From Hephaestia sp. MAHUQ-44 (GTDB lineage: Bacteria > Pseudomonadota > Alphaproteobacteria > Sphingomonadales > Sphingomonadaceae), in the NCBI RefSeq assembly GCF_023806085.1, contig NZ_JAMSLX010000002.1, forward strand, positions 186,001 through 250,000: 64,000 nt of DNA, written 5' to 3'. Under the pieces are notes generated by a model. The model was not told where the DNA came from. It was given only the letters and a program-made list of their open reading frames with translations, and searched no databases. Below are positions 35,648-44,997 of the stretch, piece after piece (positions within the stretch are counted from its first letter, which is position 1; every line of letters starts with the position of its first letter). The position numbers and the translations under genes were made by a program.

Positions 35648-37059
35648 AGGCGATAGGCTTTCTTGACGAGATCGTAGGTCAGCGCGTGCGCGACCTCGTG
35701 CGCCTCGTCCTCGGGCAGGCGGTGCTCGGCGACCAGCCGGGCGAGGAACGCGCAATCCATCCGCCGCGCGACATCATGGCGCGCGGGGATCGACAGGAAC
35801 GCGCGCGTATCGTCGTTGAAACCGACGGTGTTGTAGAAGCCCGCGGTCTCGGTGACGCGCTCGCGGAAGCGGCGCATCCCCTCGGGGCTGTCGTTGAACC
35901 ACCAGGGCGGGCCGATCCGGAGCGCGGGATAATGCCCCGCGAGCGGCGCCAGTTCGCGCGTATAGCTGTCTTCGTCGAGCGTGAAGAGGATGATCGTGAG
36001 CCCCGCTTCCGATCCGTAGCGCCCGAGCAAGGGCGCGAGCGCGTGGACATAATCGGTCGCGACCGGGATATCGGCGCCCTTGTCGCGGCCGAACCGGCGC
36101 ATGACCTGCGGGTTGTGGTTGCGATAGACGCCGGGGTGGATCTGGAGCGTCATCCCGTCGTCGAGGCTCATCCGCGCCATCTCGGTGAGCATCTGGGCGC
36201 GGAACAGCTCGGCATCGGCGGCGGTGGCGTGGCCCGAACGGACCCGCTCGTAAAGCCGCTCGGCATCGGCGCGGTCGAGATCGGCGGTGGCGGCGCTGGG
36301 GTGGCCGTGATCGGTCGCGGTCGCGCCGCCGACCTCGCGGAAATAGGCGCGGCGGTTCTGGTGCGCCTTGAGATAGCCCGCCCAGGTCGAGACATCCTCG
36401 CGGGCGAGTTCACCCAGCCGCTCGACATTGGCGGCGAACCCCTCGAACTCGGGGTCGAGCACCGGATCGGGGCGGTAGGTGGTGATGACGCGGCCACCCC
36501 AGCCGCTGGCGCGGATCGCGCGGTGATGGTCGAGCGGATCGAGCGGGCCTTCGGTGGTCGCCAGCGCCTCGATATTGAACCGCTCGAACAAGGCGCGCGG
36601 GCGGAAATCGTCGGTCGCGAGCGCGGCGTTGATCGCGTCGAACGCGGCGTCGGCATTGGCGGGCGCCAACACCTCTTCCAGGCCGAAGATGTTGGCGAAC
36701 ACCCAGTCGAGCCACATCCGCGACGGCGTGCCGCGGAACAGGTGATAATGATCGGCGAAGCGCCGCCAGATCGTGCGCGGGTCGGCCTCGGTTCGGCCGC
36801 CATCGGCGCGCGGTACCCCCAGTTCCTCCAACGCGACGCCCTGGCTGTAGAGCATCCGGAACACATAATGATCGGGCACGATCAACAGGCTCGCTGCATC
36901 CTCGAACGGCGCGTCGGTTGCGAACCAGGCAGGATCGGTATGCCCATGCGGCGAGATGATCGGCAGATGCTCGACCTCCGCAAAGAGCCGTCGCGCGATC
37001 GCCCGCGTGGTCGTGTCGGCGGGAAACAGACGGTCAGGGTGAAGCGAAAGACGGGTCAT
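35644..37059 (-). CDS. uxaC: uronate isomerase
   Basis: Interconverts D-glucuronate with D-fructuronate and D-galacturonate with D-tagaturonate. 471 residues, standard for UxaC. The metal-binding HGHTDPAWF lies near residue 38; VITTYRPDPV, HPGVYRNHNP near 305 and the C-terminal WWFNDSPEGMRRFRE and DDTRAFLSIPARHDVARR match the family. It is coupled to uxuB through a GTGA overlap. Confidence 0.95.
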   Translation of the reverse strand: MTRLSLHPDRLFPADTTTRAIARRLFAEVEHLPIISPHGHTDPAWFATDAPFEDAASLLIVPDHYVFRMLYSQGVALEELGVPRADGGRTEADPRTIWRRFADHYHLFRGTPSRMWLDWVFANIFGLEEVLAPANADAAFDAINAALATDDFRPRALFERFNIEALATTEGPLDPLDHHRAIRASGWGGRVITTYRPDPVLDPEFEGFAANVERLGELAREDVSTWAGYLKAHQNRRAYFREVGGATATDHGHPSAATADLDRADAERLYERVRSGHATAADAELFRAQMLTEMARMSLDDGMTLQIHPGVYRNHNPQVMRRFGRDKGADIPVATDYVHALAPLLGRYGSEAGLTIILFTLDEDSYTRELAPLAGHYPALRIGPPWWFNDSPEGMRRFRERVTETAGFYNTVGFNDDTRAFLSIPARHDVARRMDCAFLARLVAEHRLPEDEAHEVAHALTYDLVKKAYRL

Positions 37060-37190
37060 GCGGTCGGCGAAGCCTCGGTTGGAATGAAGGCAAAGTGGCG
37101 CGGGGCGCGCCGCGGCGTTCTACGATGATCGGTGCGGGTTTGGAAGCGCGACCCCCGGTGAAGAGGGGGCATGCACTCAAAACAAGTGGC

Positions 37191-37556
37191 TTATCCGGCG
37201 CCGTCGCCGGGATGATCGGTGAGACGGAAAATCCGCGTCATCGCGGTCCATTTTTCACCCTTGCCCGCTGCGGGCACAGGCTGCTGGAAACGCGCCATCT
37301 GCTCCTCCCAGGCGACCACCGCGGGGTCGGCGAGGTCCATCGCCGCTTTGCGGGCGAACGAGAAATCGTCGGCGGCGTCGATCACCATCACCATGCGATT
37401 GCCCGCGCGAAACAGCTCCATATTCTCGATCCCCGCCGCCCGGATCGATCGCACGATCGCTGGCGGGGTCTGGCCCGCACGGTGCCAGCGTTCGTATTCG
37501 GCGATCAGATCGGCATCGTCGACCAGATCGAGCGCCAGGCAATATCGTTGTGTCAT
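37191..37556 (-). CDS. L-rhamnose/L-fucose mutarotase-type protein
   Basis: 121 residues of the RhaM-like dimeric ferredoxin-fold family, which interconverts sugar anomers. Visible features: RYCLALDLVDDADLIAEYERWH (residues 3-24) with the catalytic-region histidine, NMELFRAGNRMVMVIDA, and the C-terminal MTRIFRLTD. Given fuconate dehydratase and an L-fucose-dehydrogenase-like enzyme close by, L-fucose anomerisation is the likeliest role; rhamnose is the alternative. The ATG at 37556 is preferred over one 4 codons upstream. Confidence 0.8.
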   Translation of the reverse strand: MTQRYCLALDLVDDADLIAEYERWHRAGQTPPAIVRSIRAAGIENMELFRAGNRMVMVIDAADDFSFARKAAMDLADPAVVAWEEQMARFQQPVPAAGKGEKWTAMTRIFRLTDHPGDGAG

Positions 37557-37697
37557 GCGGTGGCCCAACCCCGTCGATGATGTTGATCGTGCCGAATGGT
37601 ATAGGACGAAAAAGCGCTCGCCAGATAGAGCGCGCGTGCGATGGTTTCCGCGCGGCGGCCATTGCCGCGCTCCTTCCTTCGAGCGCGCGCCCTCTTG

Positions 37698-38708
37698 CTA
37701 TCCAGCGACCGGGGCGTCGGGGTGAAGCAGCCCTGCACGTTTGAGATCGGCCCACAAGGCGGCGGGAATCGGGGTCGTCATCGCTGCCACCCCCGCTGCG
37801 ACTTCGTCGGGCGAGACCGCGCCGGGGATCACCGACACCACCTGCGGATGCGCCAGTGGAAACCGCAGCGCGGCGACCGCCATCGGTACGTGGTGCGTCG
37901 CGCAGAGTGCCTCGATGCCGGCGACGCGGCTGAGAATCGCGGCGGGCGGGGGCGCATAATCGTAATGGACCGGGGCATTGTTCGCCACGCCCTGCGCAAG
38001 AATGCCCGAATTGTAGGGGCCGCCGATCACGACCCCGACCGATTGGCCCGCACATAGCGGCAACAGCTTGTCGAGCGCGGCCTGATCGAGCAGCGTATAG
38101 CGCCCGGCAAGCAGCACGAGATCGAGATCGATGGTCGCGAGGAGTTGTTCGCAAATCGCGACTTCGTTGACGCCGACCCCGATTGCCCGCACCGCGCCGG
38201 CATCGCGCAGCGCGCGCATCGCCTTGTAGCCGCCCTCGATGAAGGTGCGGAAATGGTGGGGGTGCGCATCGCCATGGGTCGCGCGGCCGAGATCGTGCGC
38301 GTAGAGGATGTCGATCCGATCGCGGCCTAGCCGGGTGCGGCTCGCCTCATAGCCGCGCATCACAGCGTCATAGCTGTAATCGAACACGCTTTCGACCGGC
38401 TCGGGCGACACGAAGCCCTGGCGCGGTTGCGAAAGATCGGCGTCGGGCACCGGATCGAGCCGCCGACCGACCTTGGTCGATACGATCGCGTGTTCGCCGG
38501 GATCGAGTTGGGCAAGCGCTGCGCCGAGCCGCTTCTCGCTCAGCCCGAAGCCGTAATGCGGCGCGGTGTCGAAATAGCGGATGCCCGAATCCCAGGCGGC
38601 ACGGACTGTCGCGCGTGCGGCAGCGTCAGCGAGCGGTCGGTAGAGGTTGCCGAGCGGCGCGGCACCGAAACCGAGCGCGCCCAGCGTGGCCCGATCGAAT
38701 GTCGTCAT
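37698..38708 (-). CDS. aldo/keto reductase, probable L-fucose (D-threo-aldose) 1-dehydrogenase
   Basis: 336 residues, a TIM-barrel NAD(P)-dependent enzyme. The AKR tetrad is visible: Asp and Tyr in RYFDTAPHYGFGLSE, Lys in VSTKVGR, His in ILYAHDLG. GGPYNSGIL and the C-terminal PGAVSPDEVAAG resemble the D-threo-aldose 1-dehydrogenase subgroup, which oxidises L-fucose to its lactone. The start MTTFDRATLG is chosen because the first barrel strand follows directly. The lactonase expected next in the pathway is not present in the window. Confidence 0.82.
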   Translation of the reverse strand: MTTFDRATLGALGFGAAPLGNLYRPLADAAARATVRAAWDSGIRYFDTAPHYGFGLSEKRLGAALAQLDPGEHAIVSTKVGRRLDPVPDADLSQPRQGFVSPEPVESVFDYSYDAVMRGYEASRTRLGRDRIDILYAHDLGRATHGDAHPHHFRTFIEGGYKAMRALRDAGAVRAIGVGVNEVAICEQLLATIDLDLVLLAGRYTLLDQAALDKLLPLCAGQSVGVVIGGPYNSGILAQGVANNAPVHYDYAPPPAAILSRVAGIEALCATHHVPMAVAALRFPLAHPQVVSVIPGAVSPDEVAAGVAAMTTPIPAALWADLKRAGLLHPDAPVAG

Positions 38709-38864
38709 CGCGTTCGTTGCCACGGCCCCCTCGGTTGCACGCTCGCTTCTCCCACCGCCAAGGTGCATCGTGCGATGCGCGCGGCAAGGCGGCGGATCAA
38801 CCCCCCTGTATCGCGCCGATCGCGGCGACACCTGACGGCGAGCCGCCCGGCGCCGCCGCCCCCC

Positions 38865-41747
38865 TTATGGTGTGCGCAGGCGTAGCGAGATGCCGATCCG
38901 GCGATCTTCCTGCAAATAATCGCGCGGATGGCTGGGGATCGCCTGATAGCTCTGCTTCATCTCGCGAGTCAGGTTGACGCCGTCGAGGCTGACCGAGAAG
39001 AAGGGTGTGAAATCATACGAAATGCTGGCGTCGAGCTGGCCATAGGGGCGCCGAAAGATCGGCACCGCGCCGGTGCCGTTGCCGTTGACCGTATCGAGAT
39101 AGTCGTTGCGCCAGTTCCATGCCGCGCGCGCGGTAAAGCCGTATTTCTCGTAGAAGCCGACGACATTGTAGCTCCACCGTGACAGGCCTTGAAGCGGGGT
39201 CTGGAGCGGACGACCATTGGCATCGAACGAAACGAGGCTTGGCGCTTTCGAATCGACATAGGTCAGGTTGGCCTGCACGCCGAACCCGTCGAACGGCTCG
39301 GGCAGGAAGCCGAAAAAGGTGTTGCCGCCAAGCTCGAAGCCCTTGATCGTGCCGGCATCGCCGTTGACCTGCGCGGTGACTTGAAAAGTCTGTTCGCCCT
39401 TGCCCGGCACCTCGAAGCTCTGGTCGTAGACTGCGGTGCCCTGAAAATTCTTGACCCTTTTGTAGAATAAGGTGCCGTAAAGCATCGTCGTCGAATTCGG
39501 ATACCATTCGAGCGCGATATCCGCCTGGCTGACTGTCAACGGCTTGAGGCTCGGATTGCCGCCATCGCCGGTATTGTTGACGAATTCTGGCGCGCATCCC
39601 GGGTCGGCCGGATCGCCACCGGGGGGGCAGGCGGTCGGGGTTCGGTAGTTCTCGGTCAGGTTGAAGATCGCCCGCATGTCGTAGAAGGGCGGGCGCGAGA
39701 GCCCGCGTGATGCCGCGAAGCGCGCTTGCAGCCTGTCGGTAAGGTGATAGCGCAGGTTAAGGCTGGGCAGGACCTCGGTATAATCCTGACTGCCGCTGAA
39801 CGGCGAGGTGACGTTGATGTCGGTCGTCGGCGCGGCCGGCGTGCGATAGGTAAGGACATACTGGCCGATTGCGTCGTTCGATGTCTTGACAACACGCACG
39901 CCGATATTGCCGTCGAGTGGCAGGCCGCCGGATCGCGCGAAATCGAAGCGCATCATGGCGTAGGCGGCGTAGGTCTTTTCGTGCTGGGTGTTGATGTCGT
40001 TGCCGGTGTAATCGATCAACGTGCGCGGGTAGGGGCCGCAGCACGACGGGCCTGCGGCCTTGGACAGATTGAGGAACGTTTCACCACCATTGCGCAATGT
40101 CGGCCAATTGAAGAAGGGCACGGCGCCGACGATGCCGGTGCCGTCGCCGTAGAAAAAGCTCGAATCGAACGGGTTGGAGATCGCGTATTTGGTGAGCCGC
40201 AGGCCATCGGGTGCGATCGGACTGCCGCCCCAGGGCGCCGACAGGAATTGCCAGTTGTACGGCGTTGAGCGGTTGATCGCCGAGCGATCGGTGTAGCGCA
40301 CGCCCGCGGTGAAATCCTGAAGCACGCTCGATTCGTCGAAATCCCATTCGAGATCGAGCCGGCCCGCATATTCGTGCGCGTTGCTATCCTCGAGGTGATC
40401 CATCAGCGCGATGATGTAATAATTCGCCGGGTCGTCGACGCCCGCCGGACCGAACTGGATCTGGGGCAGCTTGCCCGAAAGGTCGATCGAGAGCGCCCCA
40501 CCATCGCGTTGCGGGAACGCCGTGAAGCTACGATTTTCGGCGGTTGCGTCGATATATTGGAAATCGCCGTTGATCTTGAGGCGATCGGTCGCGCGCCATT
40601 TGAACCCGGCCGAATAATCGGTGGTGATCGATCGGTTGCTGGTGAATTGGGCATTGTTGGCGGTTGCGCCAAAGCCCGTAAAGCTGCCGCTGATGAATTT
40701 GCCATCCGCGTCGAACTTGAACGGCCCGGCCGGCTGCATCTGATTGGTGGCGCAATTGACGTCGGTGCCGCAGGTCACGAACGAGGTGTAGTTGGGCGTC
40801 TCGATCCGATAATCGGAGCGGAAGACCTGACCATAGATTTCGAGATCGTCGGCGGGCGCCCATTGCACCGCGCCATAGAAGCCGCGCCGCTTGCGTTCGC
40901 CGAAGGTGATACCGATCCCCGCGCCATCGGGCACCGAGCGGACGGTGCCCACCGAACCGGGAATGTCGCTGCGATCGAAATAAGGCTCGATCGTGATGTC
41001 GTCCGACCGGAAGGCGCCCTCGAAGGTCGAGACGTCCACGAGGATGCCGATATCGCCGATGCCGGTCTTCCAGCGCTTGCTCGCGAGTAATGAGGCGTTG
41101 AAGCGGCTGTCGTCGATCAGGTCGTAATAATTGAGCCCGACCGTGCCCGACACGAGCAATCTGTCATCGGCCTGGTCGAACGGCATCCGCGTGCGCAGAT
41201 TGACGAGGCCGCCGACACCGCCCTCGATCATGATCGCCGATGGATTCTTGTAGACATCGATGCCGGCGAGCAATTCGGACGGCACGTCCTCGAAGCTCAG
41301 CGAGCGGCCGCCGCTTGCGCCGAAACTGTCGCGACCGTTGACCTCGGTGCGGACTTGGGTGAGCCCGCGGATCGCGATGCTCGATCCCTCGCCGCGGTTG
41401 CGGGTGATCTGGATCCCCGAGATGCGCTGGAGTGCCTCGGCGACGTTCTTGTCGGGGAGTTTGCCGATATCGATCGCGGTGATCGAATCGACGAACTGGC
41501 CGCTGTTCTGCTTGATCGCCTGTGCCGAGGCGAGCGAGGCCCGCAGCCCGGTGACGACGATCGCGTCGTCGGCATCGTCTTGCGCCACCGTCGTGTCCTG
41601 CGGCGGGGGTGCCTGTTGGTCCGTCGGCGCGGTGGTCTGCGCCAAAGCCGGGGCCGCGAGGCCGAACGCAAGCGCCGAAGCGCCGATCAGCCAGCTCGCG
41701 CGCCGGGCCGAGATCGCCTTGTCCATTCGCGTGTCGATCATCGCCAT
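38865..41747 (-). CDS. TonB-dependent receptor, oligosaccharide type
   Basis: 960 residues from a start with a strong ribosome binding site (GGAGGGGAAGCAG). Signal peptide with LAAPALAQ near residue 38, a short acidic/proline linker, a TonB box DDAIVVTG, then the plug (SITAIDIGKLPDKNVAEALQ, ITRNRGEGSSIAIRGL) and a long beta barrel ending in a terminal aromatic/hydrophobic-like strand (GISLRLRTP). This opening is characteristic of the large receptors of Caulobacter and Sphingomonas used for oligosaccharide uptake. It is divergent from the halogenase homologue and sits among fucose and uronate genes. Confidence 0.93.
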   Translation of the reverse strand: MAMIDTRMDKAISARRASWLIGASALAFGLAAPALAQTTAPTDQQAPPPQDTTVAQDDADDAIVVTGLRASLASAQAIKQNSGQFVDSITAIDIGKLPDKNVAEALQRISGIQITRNRGEGSSIAIRGLTQVRTEVNGRDSFGASGGRSLSFEDVPSELLAGIDVYKNPSAIMIEGGVGGLVNLRTRMPFDQADDRLLVSGTVGLNYYDLIDDSRFNASLLASKRWKTGIGDIGILVDVSTFEGAFRSDDITIEPYFDRSDIPGSVGTVRSVPDGAGIGITFGERKRRGFYGAVQWAPADDLEIYGQVFRSDYRIETPNYTSFVTCGTDVNCATNQMQPAGPFKFDADGKFISGSFTGFGATANNAQFTSNRSITTDYSAGFKWRATDRLKINGDFQYIDATAENRSFTAFPQRDGGALSIDLSGKLPQIQFGPAGVDDPANYYIIALMDHLEDSNAHEYAGRLDLEWDFDESSVLQDFTAGVRYTDRSAINRSTPYNWQFLSAPWGGSPIAPDGLRLTKYAISNPFDSSFFYGDGTGIVGAVPFFNWPTLRNGGETFLNLSKAAGPSCCGPYPRTLIDYTGNDINTQHEKTYAAYAMMRFDFARSGGLPLDGNIGVRVVKTSNDAIGQYVLTYRTPAAPTTDINVTSPFSGSQDYTEVLPSLNLRYHLTDRLQARFAASRGLSRPPFYDMRAIFNLTENYRTPTACPPGGDPADPGCAPEFVNNTGDGGNPSLKPLTVSQADIALEWYPNSTTMLYGTLFYKRVKNFQGTAVYDQSFEVPGKGEQTFQVTAQVNGDAGTIKGFELGGNTFFGFLPEPFDGFGVQANLTYVDSKAPSLVSFDANGRPLQTPLQGLSRWSYNVVGFYEKYGFTARAAWNWRNDYLDTVNGNGTGAVPIFRRPYGQLDASISYDFTPFFSVSLDGVNLTREMKQSYQAIPSHPRDYLQEDRRIGISLRLRTP

Positions 41748-41975
41748 CTGCTTCCCCTCCCCGCGACTCGCGATTGCGCAAGCCGCTTCGCCTGAGGGCA
41801 CCGTCTGTCGGCCCCTCGCGTCGCGCTCGACCGAACGGCCTCTATCGGGCGCGCATCGACGGCGTGAAGATAGCGGTATCACTTCAGCCCTCCATCGTCT
41901 ACAAAAAAACAGAGCATATATGAAAATTGGCATTGCGAAACGTGCGCGCTACACGCGGAGGCGGGGAGAATGAGG
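41748..41975. promoter_or_regulatory. divergent receptor/halogenase control region
   Basis: 228 bases with an AT-rich patch at 41901-41936. GCATATATGAAAAT at 41914-41927 closely matches GCACATATGAAAAT read leftward at about 44954-44967, before the fuconate dehydratase gene, so the two probably share a regulator. The halogenase has GCGGAGGCGGGGAG just upstream, best spaced for the second of two close ATGs (41976). Confidence 0.55.
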
Positions 41976-43574
41976 ATGAGTGGTCGGGCAATACGCAGCA
42001 TCGTGATCGTGGGCGGCGGCACGGCGGGCTGGATGGCGGCAGCGACCATCGGCCGCGCGCTCGCCGATCAGGACGTGAGCGTTACCGTGATCGAATCGGC
42101 GGCAATCGGCACCGTCGGCGTGGGCGAAGCCACGATCCCGCCGCTGCTTCACCTCAACCAACTGTTGGGAATCGACGAGAACGAGTTCATCCGCCGCACC
42201 AACGCAACCTTCAAGCTCGGGCTCGATCTGGTCGGCTGGGGGAAGCCGGGCGAACGTTATTTCCACCCCTTCGGGCGCTATGGCGCGGATATCGGGGCGC
42301 TGCCCTTCCACCAATATTGGTTGCGCGCGCGCGCCGCCGATCCCGCGGCCGCCGGGGCGCTCACCGATTACAGCCTGCCGAGCAAGGCGGCGCTCGCGGG
42401 TAAGTTCTGCCGCCCGTCGCCCGATCCGAAAAACACGCTGTCGAACATCGCTTATGCCTATCAGTTCGATGCGGCGCGTTATGCCGTCATGCTGCGCGAA
42501 ATTGCCGAGGCTGCGGGCACCGTGCGGCACGAGGGGCGCATCGTCGAGGTGCTGATGCGCGAAAATGGGTTCGTGCGCGGTGTGCGGCTCGAACGTGGCG
42601 AAGTGATCGAGGCCGATTTCTTCATCGATTGCTCGGGCTTTTGTGGGCTGCTGATCGAGGGCGCGCTCAAGACTGGCTATGAATCATGGACGCACTGGCT
42701 GCCGTGCGATCGCGCGATTGCGCTCCCCTGCGAGACGGCGGGCGAGCCGACGCCGTACACGCGCTGCTCGGCGCACCGCGCAGGCTGGCAATGGCGCATC
42801 CCGCTCCAGCATCGGATCGGCAACGGGCATGTCTATTCGAGCGCACATATGGACGATGACGAGGCCGAGGCGATCCTGCGCGCTAATCTTGACGGTGCAC
42901 CGCTGGGCGAACCCAATCGATTGCGCTTCACCACCGGACGCCGGCGGCAGTTCTGGAACCGCAACGTGCTCGCACTGGGGCTCGCCTCGGGGTTTATCGA
43001 GCCGCTCGAATCGACCAGTATCCATCTCGTCCAGTCGGGGTTGGCAAAATTGCTGACGCTGTTTCCCGATCGTGATTTCCACCAGCCCGACATCGATTTC
43101 TACAATCGGCAGGCGACGATCGAGCATGAGCGCCTGCGCGATTTCATCATCATGCATTATCACGTCAATCAGCGCGTCGGTCAGCCGTTCTGGGATGCAT
43201 GCCGGGCGATGCCGATCCCCGATACGCTTGCCGAGAAGTTGGCGATGTGGCGGCGGCATGGACGGGTATTCCGAGTCGATGACGAGTTGTTCGGCGAGCC
43301 GAGCTGGGTCGCGGTGCTCGAAGGGCAGGGGTTGTCACCCGAGCGCTACGATCCGCTCGCCGATGCGCTACCGCAAGCGACGCTCGCGCGGCTGCCGGCA
43401 ATTCGCGCCGCGATCGAACGCGGGGTCGCGGCGATGCCCGAGCATGGGGCCTATATCGCCGGGCAGGATACCCAGGGCAACGCGCCGGTGATGCGTGCCG
43501 TCCCTCCCAACGCCCTCGCCGGGCTGGTCACCACCCGCGCCGGCAGCATCGGCCCGGCGACCGTCCAGCGTTAG
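41976..43574 (+). CDS. flavin-dependent tryptophan-halogenase-like protein
   Basis: 532 residues. The FAD-binding GGGTAGWMAA near residue 13 and the halogenase-specific WQWRIP (WxWxIP motif, near 270) are intact. The lysine that forms the active halogenating species is present in NATFKLGLDLVGW (about residue 80), and so is the partner glutamate in PLESTSIHLVQ. It should therefore be able to halogenate with a flavin reductase, but its substrate is unknown. Homologues in Caulobacter, Brevundimonas, Sphingomonas and Xanthomonas are typically neighbours of TonB-dependent receptors. A Met two codons upstream is also possible. Confidence 0.9.
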   Translation: MSGRAIRSIVIVGGGTAGWMAAATIGRALADQDVSVTVIESAAIGTVGVGEATIPPLLHLNQLLGIDENEFIRRTNATFKLGLDLVGWGKPGERYFHPFGRYGADIGALPFHQYWLRARAADPAAAGALTDYSLPSKAALAGKFCRPSPDPKNTLSNIAYAYQFDAARYAVMLREIAEAAGTVRHEGRIVEVLMRENGFVRGVRLERGEVIEADFFIDCSGFCGLLIEGALKTGYESWTHWLPCDRAIALPCETAGEPTPYTRCSAHRAGWQWRIPLQHRIGNGHVYSSAHMDDDEAEAILRANLDGAPLGEPNRLRFTTGRRRQFWNRNVLALGLASGFIEPLESTSIHLVQSGLAKLLTLFPDRDFHQPDIDFYNRQATIEHERLRDFIIMHYHVNQRVGQPFWDACRAMPIPDTLAEKLAMWRRHGRVFRVDDELFGEPSWVAVLEGQGLSPERYDPLADALPQATLARLPAIRAAIERGVAAMPEHGAYIAGQDTQGNAPVMRAVPPNALAGLVTTRAGSIGPATVQR

Positions 43575-43580
43575 CGCCCC

Positions 43581-44879
43581 CTACCGGGCGGTCGCTTCCG
43601 CGGACGAGCGCGGCCAGGCATAGCGGGCGAGCGTTTCGGGCTTCATCTCGATCGAATAGCCCGGCGCCGTCGGCACCTGATAGGCGGCGTTTTCGACCAC
43701 GCAGGGTGCGACGAAATGTTCGTGGAGGTGGTCGATATATTCGGCGACGCGGCCTTCCTTCGTGCCCGCGAAGCACAGATAGTCGATCATCGCGAGGTGC
43801 TGGACATATTCGCACAAGCCCACGCCGCCGGCGTGCGGGCAGACGGGCAGATCATATTTCGCGGCCATCAGCAGCACCGCGAGCACCTCGTTGACGCCGC
43901 CGAGCCGGCACGCGTCGAGTTGCACCACGTCGATCGCGCCTTCGGCCATGAATTGTTTGAAGACGATGCGGTTCTGGCACATTTCGCCGGTCGCGACCTT
44001 GATCGGCGCGACGCCCTCGCGGATGCGGCGGTGCCCCGCGACGTCGTCGGGGCTGGTCGGCTCCTCGATGAACCATGGCCGTGCGAAGGCGAGTGCGTTG
44101 ACATGCGCGATCGCCTGATCGACTTCCCAGATCTGGTTGGCGTCGATCAGCAGCTTGCGATCCGGCCCGATCACGTCGCGCGCGAGGCGGACACGGCGGA
44201 TGTCGTCGTCGAGCGACAGCCCGACCTTGAGCTTGATGTGATCGAACCCCGCTTCGACCGCCTCACGGCACAGCCGCGCGAGCTTGACGTCCGAATAGCC
44301 GAGCCAGCCAGCCGACGTGGTGTAGCAGGGATAGCCGTTGGCCTCGAGATCGGCGACGCGGGCTGGCTTGCCGCGCGCGCGCTCGGTGAGCAGGGCGACC
44401 GCTTCGTCGGGGGTGATGCAATCGGTCATATAGCGGAAGTCGATCAGCCGCACGAGTTCTTGCGGCGACATCTCGCCGATCAAGCGCCACAGCGGCTTGC
44501 CCGCGCGCTTGGCGAGCAGATCCCACACCGCGTTGACGACCGCGCCGGCCGCAAGGTGGATCACCCCTTTTTCGGGGCCGATCCAGCGTAACTGGCTGTC
44601 ACCGGTGACATGCCGCCAGAACCGTGCGCCGTCTTCCGCGATCCAATCGAGTTCGAGCCCCTCGACCAGCGGCGCCAGCGCGGTGATCGCCGCACAGCAG
44701 ATGTCGTTGCCGCGCCCGATCGTGAAGGTGAGGCCGTGGCCCGTGAGCCCCGGCTGATCGGTTTCAAGGATGCAATACGCGGCCGAATAATCGGGATCGG
44801 GGTTCATCGCGTCCGAACCGTCGAGCTGCATCGAGGTCGGGAAGCGGATGTCGAGAACCCGCAGCCGGGTGATTTTCAT
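43581..44879 (-). CDS. fucD: L-fuconate dehydratase (enolase superfamily)
   Basis: Removes water from L-fuconate to give 2-keto-3-deoxy-L-fuconate. 432 residues, the right length. MKITRLRVLDIRFPTSMQLDGSDAMNPDPDYSAAY-type opening (start at 44879), the KLKVG catalytic lysine pair near 215, the metal ligand series LIDANQ, WFIEEPTSPDD and ATGEMCQN, and the C-terminal CPHAGGVGLCEYVQH follow the characterised Xanthomonas FucD. It faces the halogenase gene tail to tail, 6 bases apart. Confidence 0.94.
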   Translation of the reverse strand: MKITRLRVLDIRFPTSMQLDGSDAMNPDPDYSAAYCILETDQPGLTGHGLTFTIGRGNDICCAAITALAPLVEGLELDWIAEDGARFWRHVTGDSQLRWIGPEKGVIHLAAGAVVNAVWDLLAKRAGKPLWRLIGEMSPQELVRLIDFRYMTDCITPDEAVALLTERARGKPARVADLEANGYPCYTTSAGWLGYSDVKLARLCREAVEAGFDHIKLKVGLSLDDDIRRVRLARDVIGPDRKLLIDANQIWEVDQAIAHVNALAFARPWFIEEPTSPDDVAGHRRIREGVAPIKVATGEMCQNRIVFKQFMAEGAIDVVQLDACRLGGVNEVLAVLLMAAKYDLPVCPHAGGVGLCEYVQHLAMIDYLCFAGTKEGRVAEYIDHLHEHFVAPCVVENAAYQVPTAPGYSIEMKPETLARYAWPRSSAEATAR

Positions 44880-44997
44880 CGCACGCACCCGGTCACGGCG
44901 GGCGAATGGCGGGTCGGGTTGGCCACGGTGCGCCCCCTTTTGTCAATGGAGTAGATTTTCATATGTGCAAAGCATTGCCAGTGCAAGCGTCGGAATG
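44880..44997 (-). promoter_or_regulatory. fucD upstream region with CATATG-type motif
   Basis: 118 bases between the iclR stop and fucD. Read leftward it contains TTGCACATATGAAAATCTAC (44951-44970), sharing GCAYATATGAAAAT with the receptor/halogenase gap. This is a candidate operator for the adjacent IclR protein. Confidence 0.5.
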
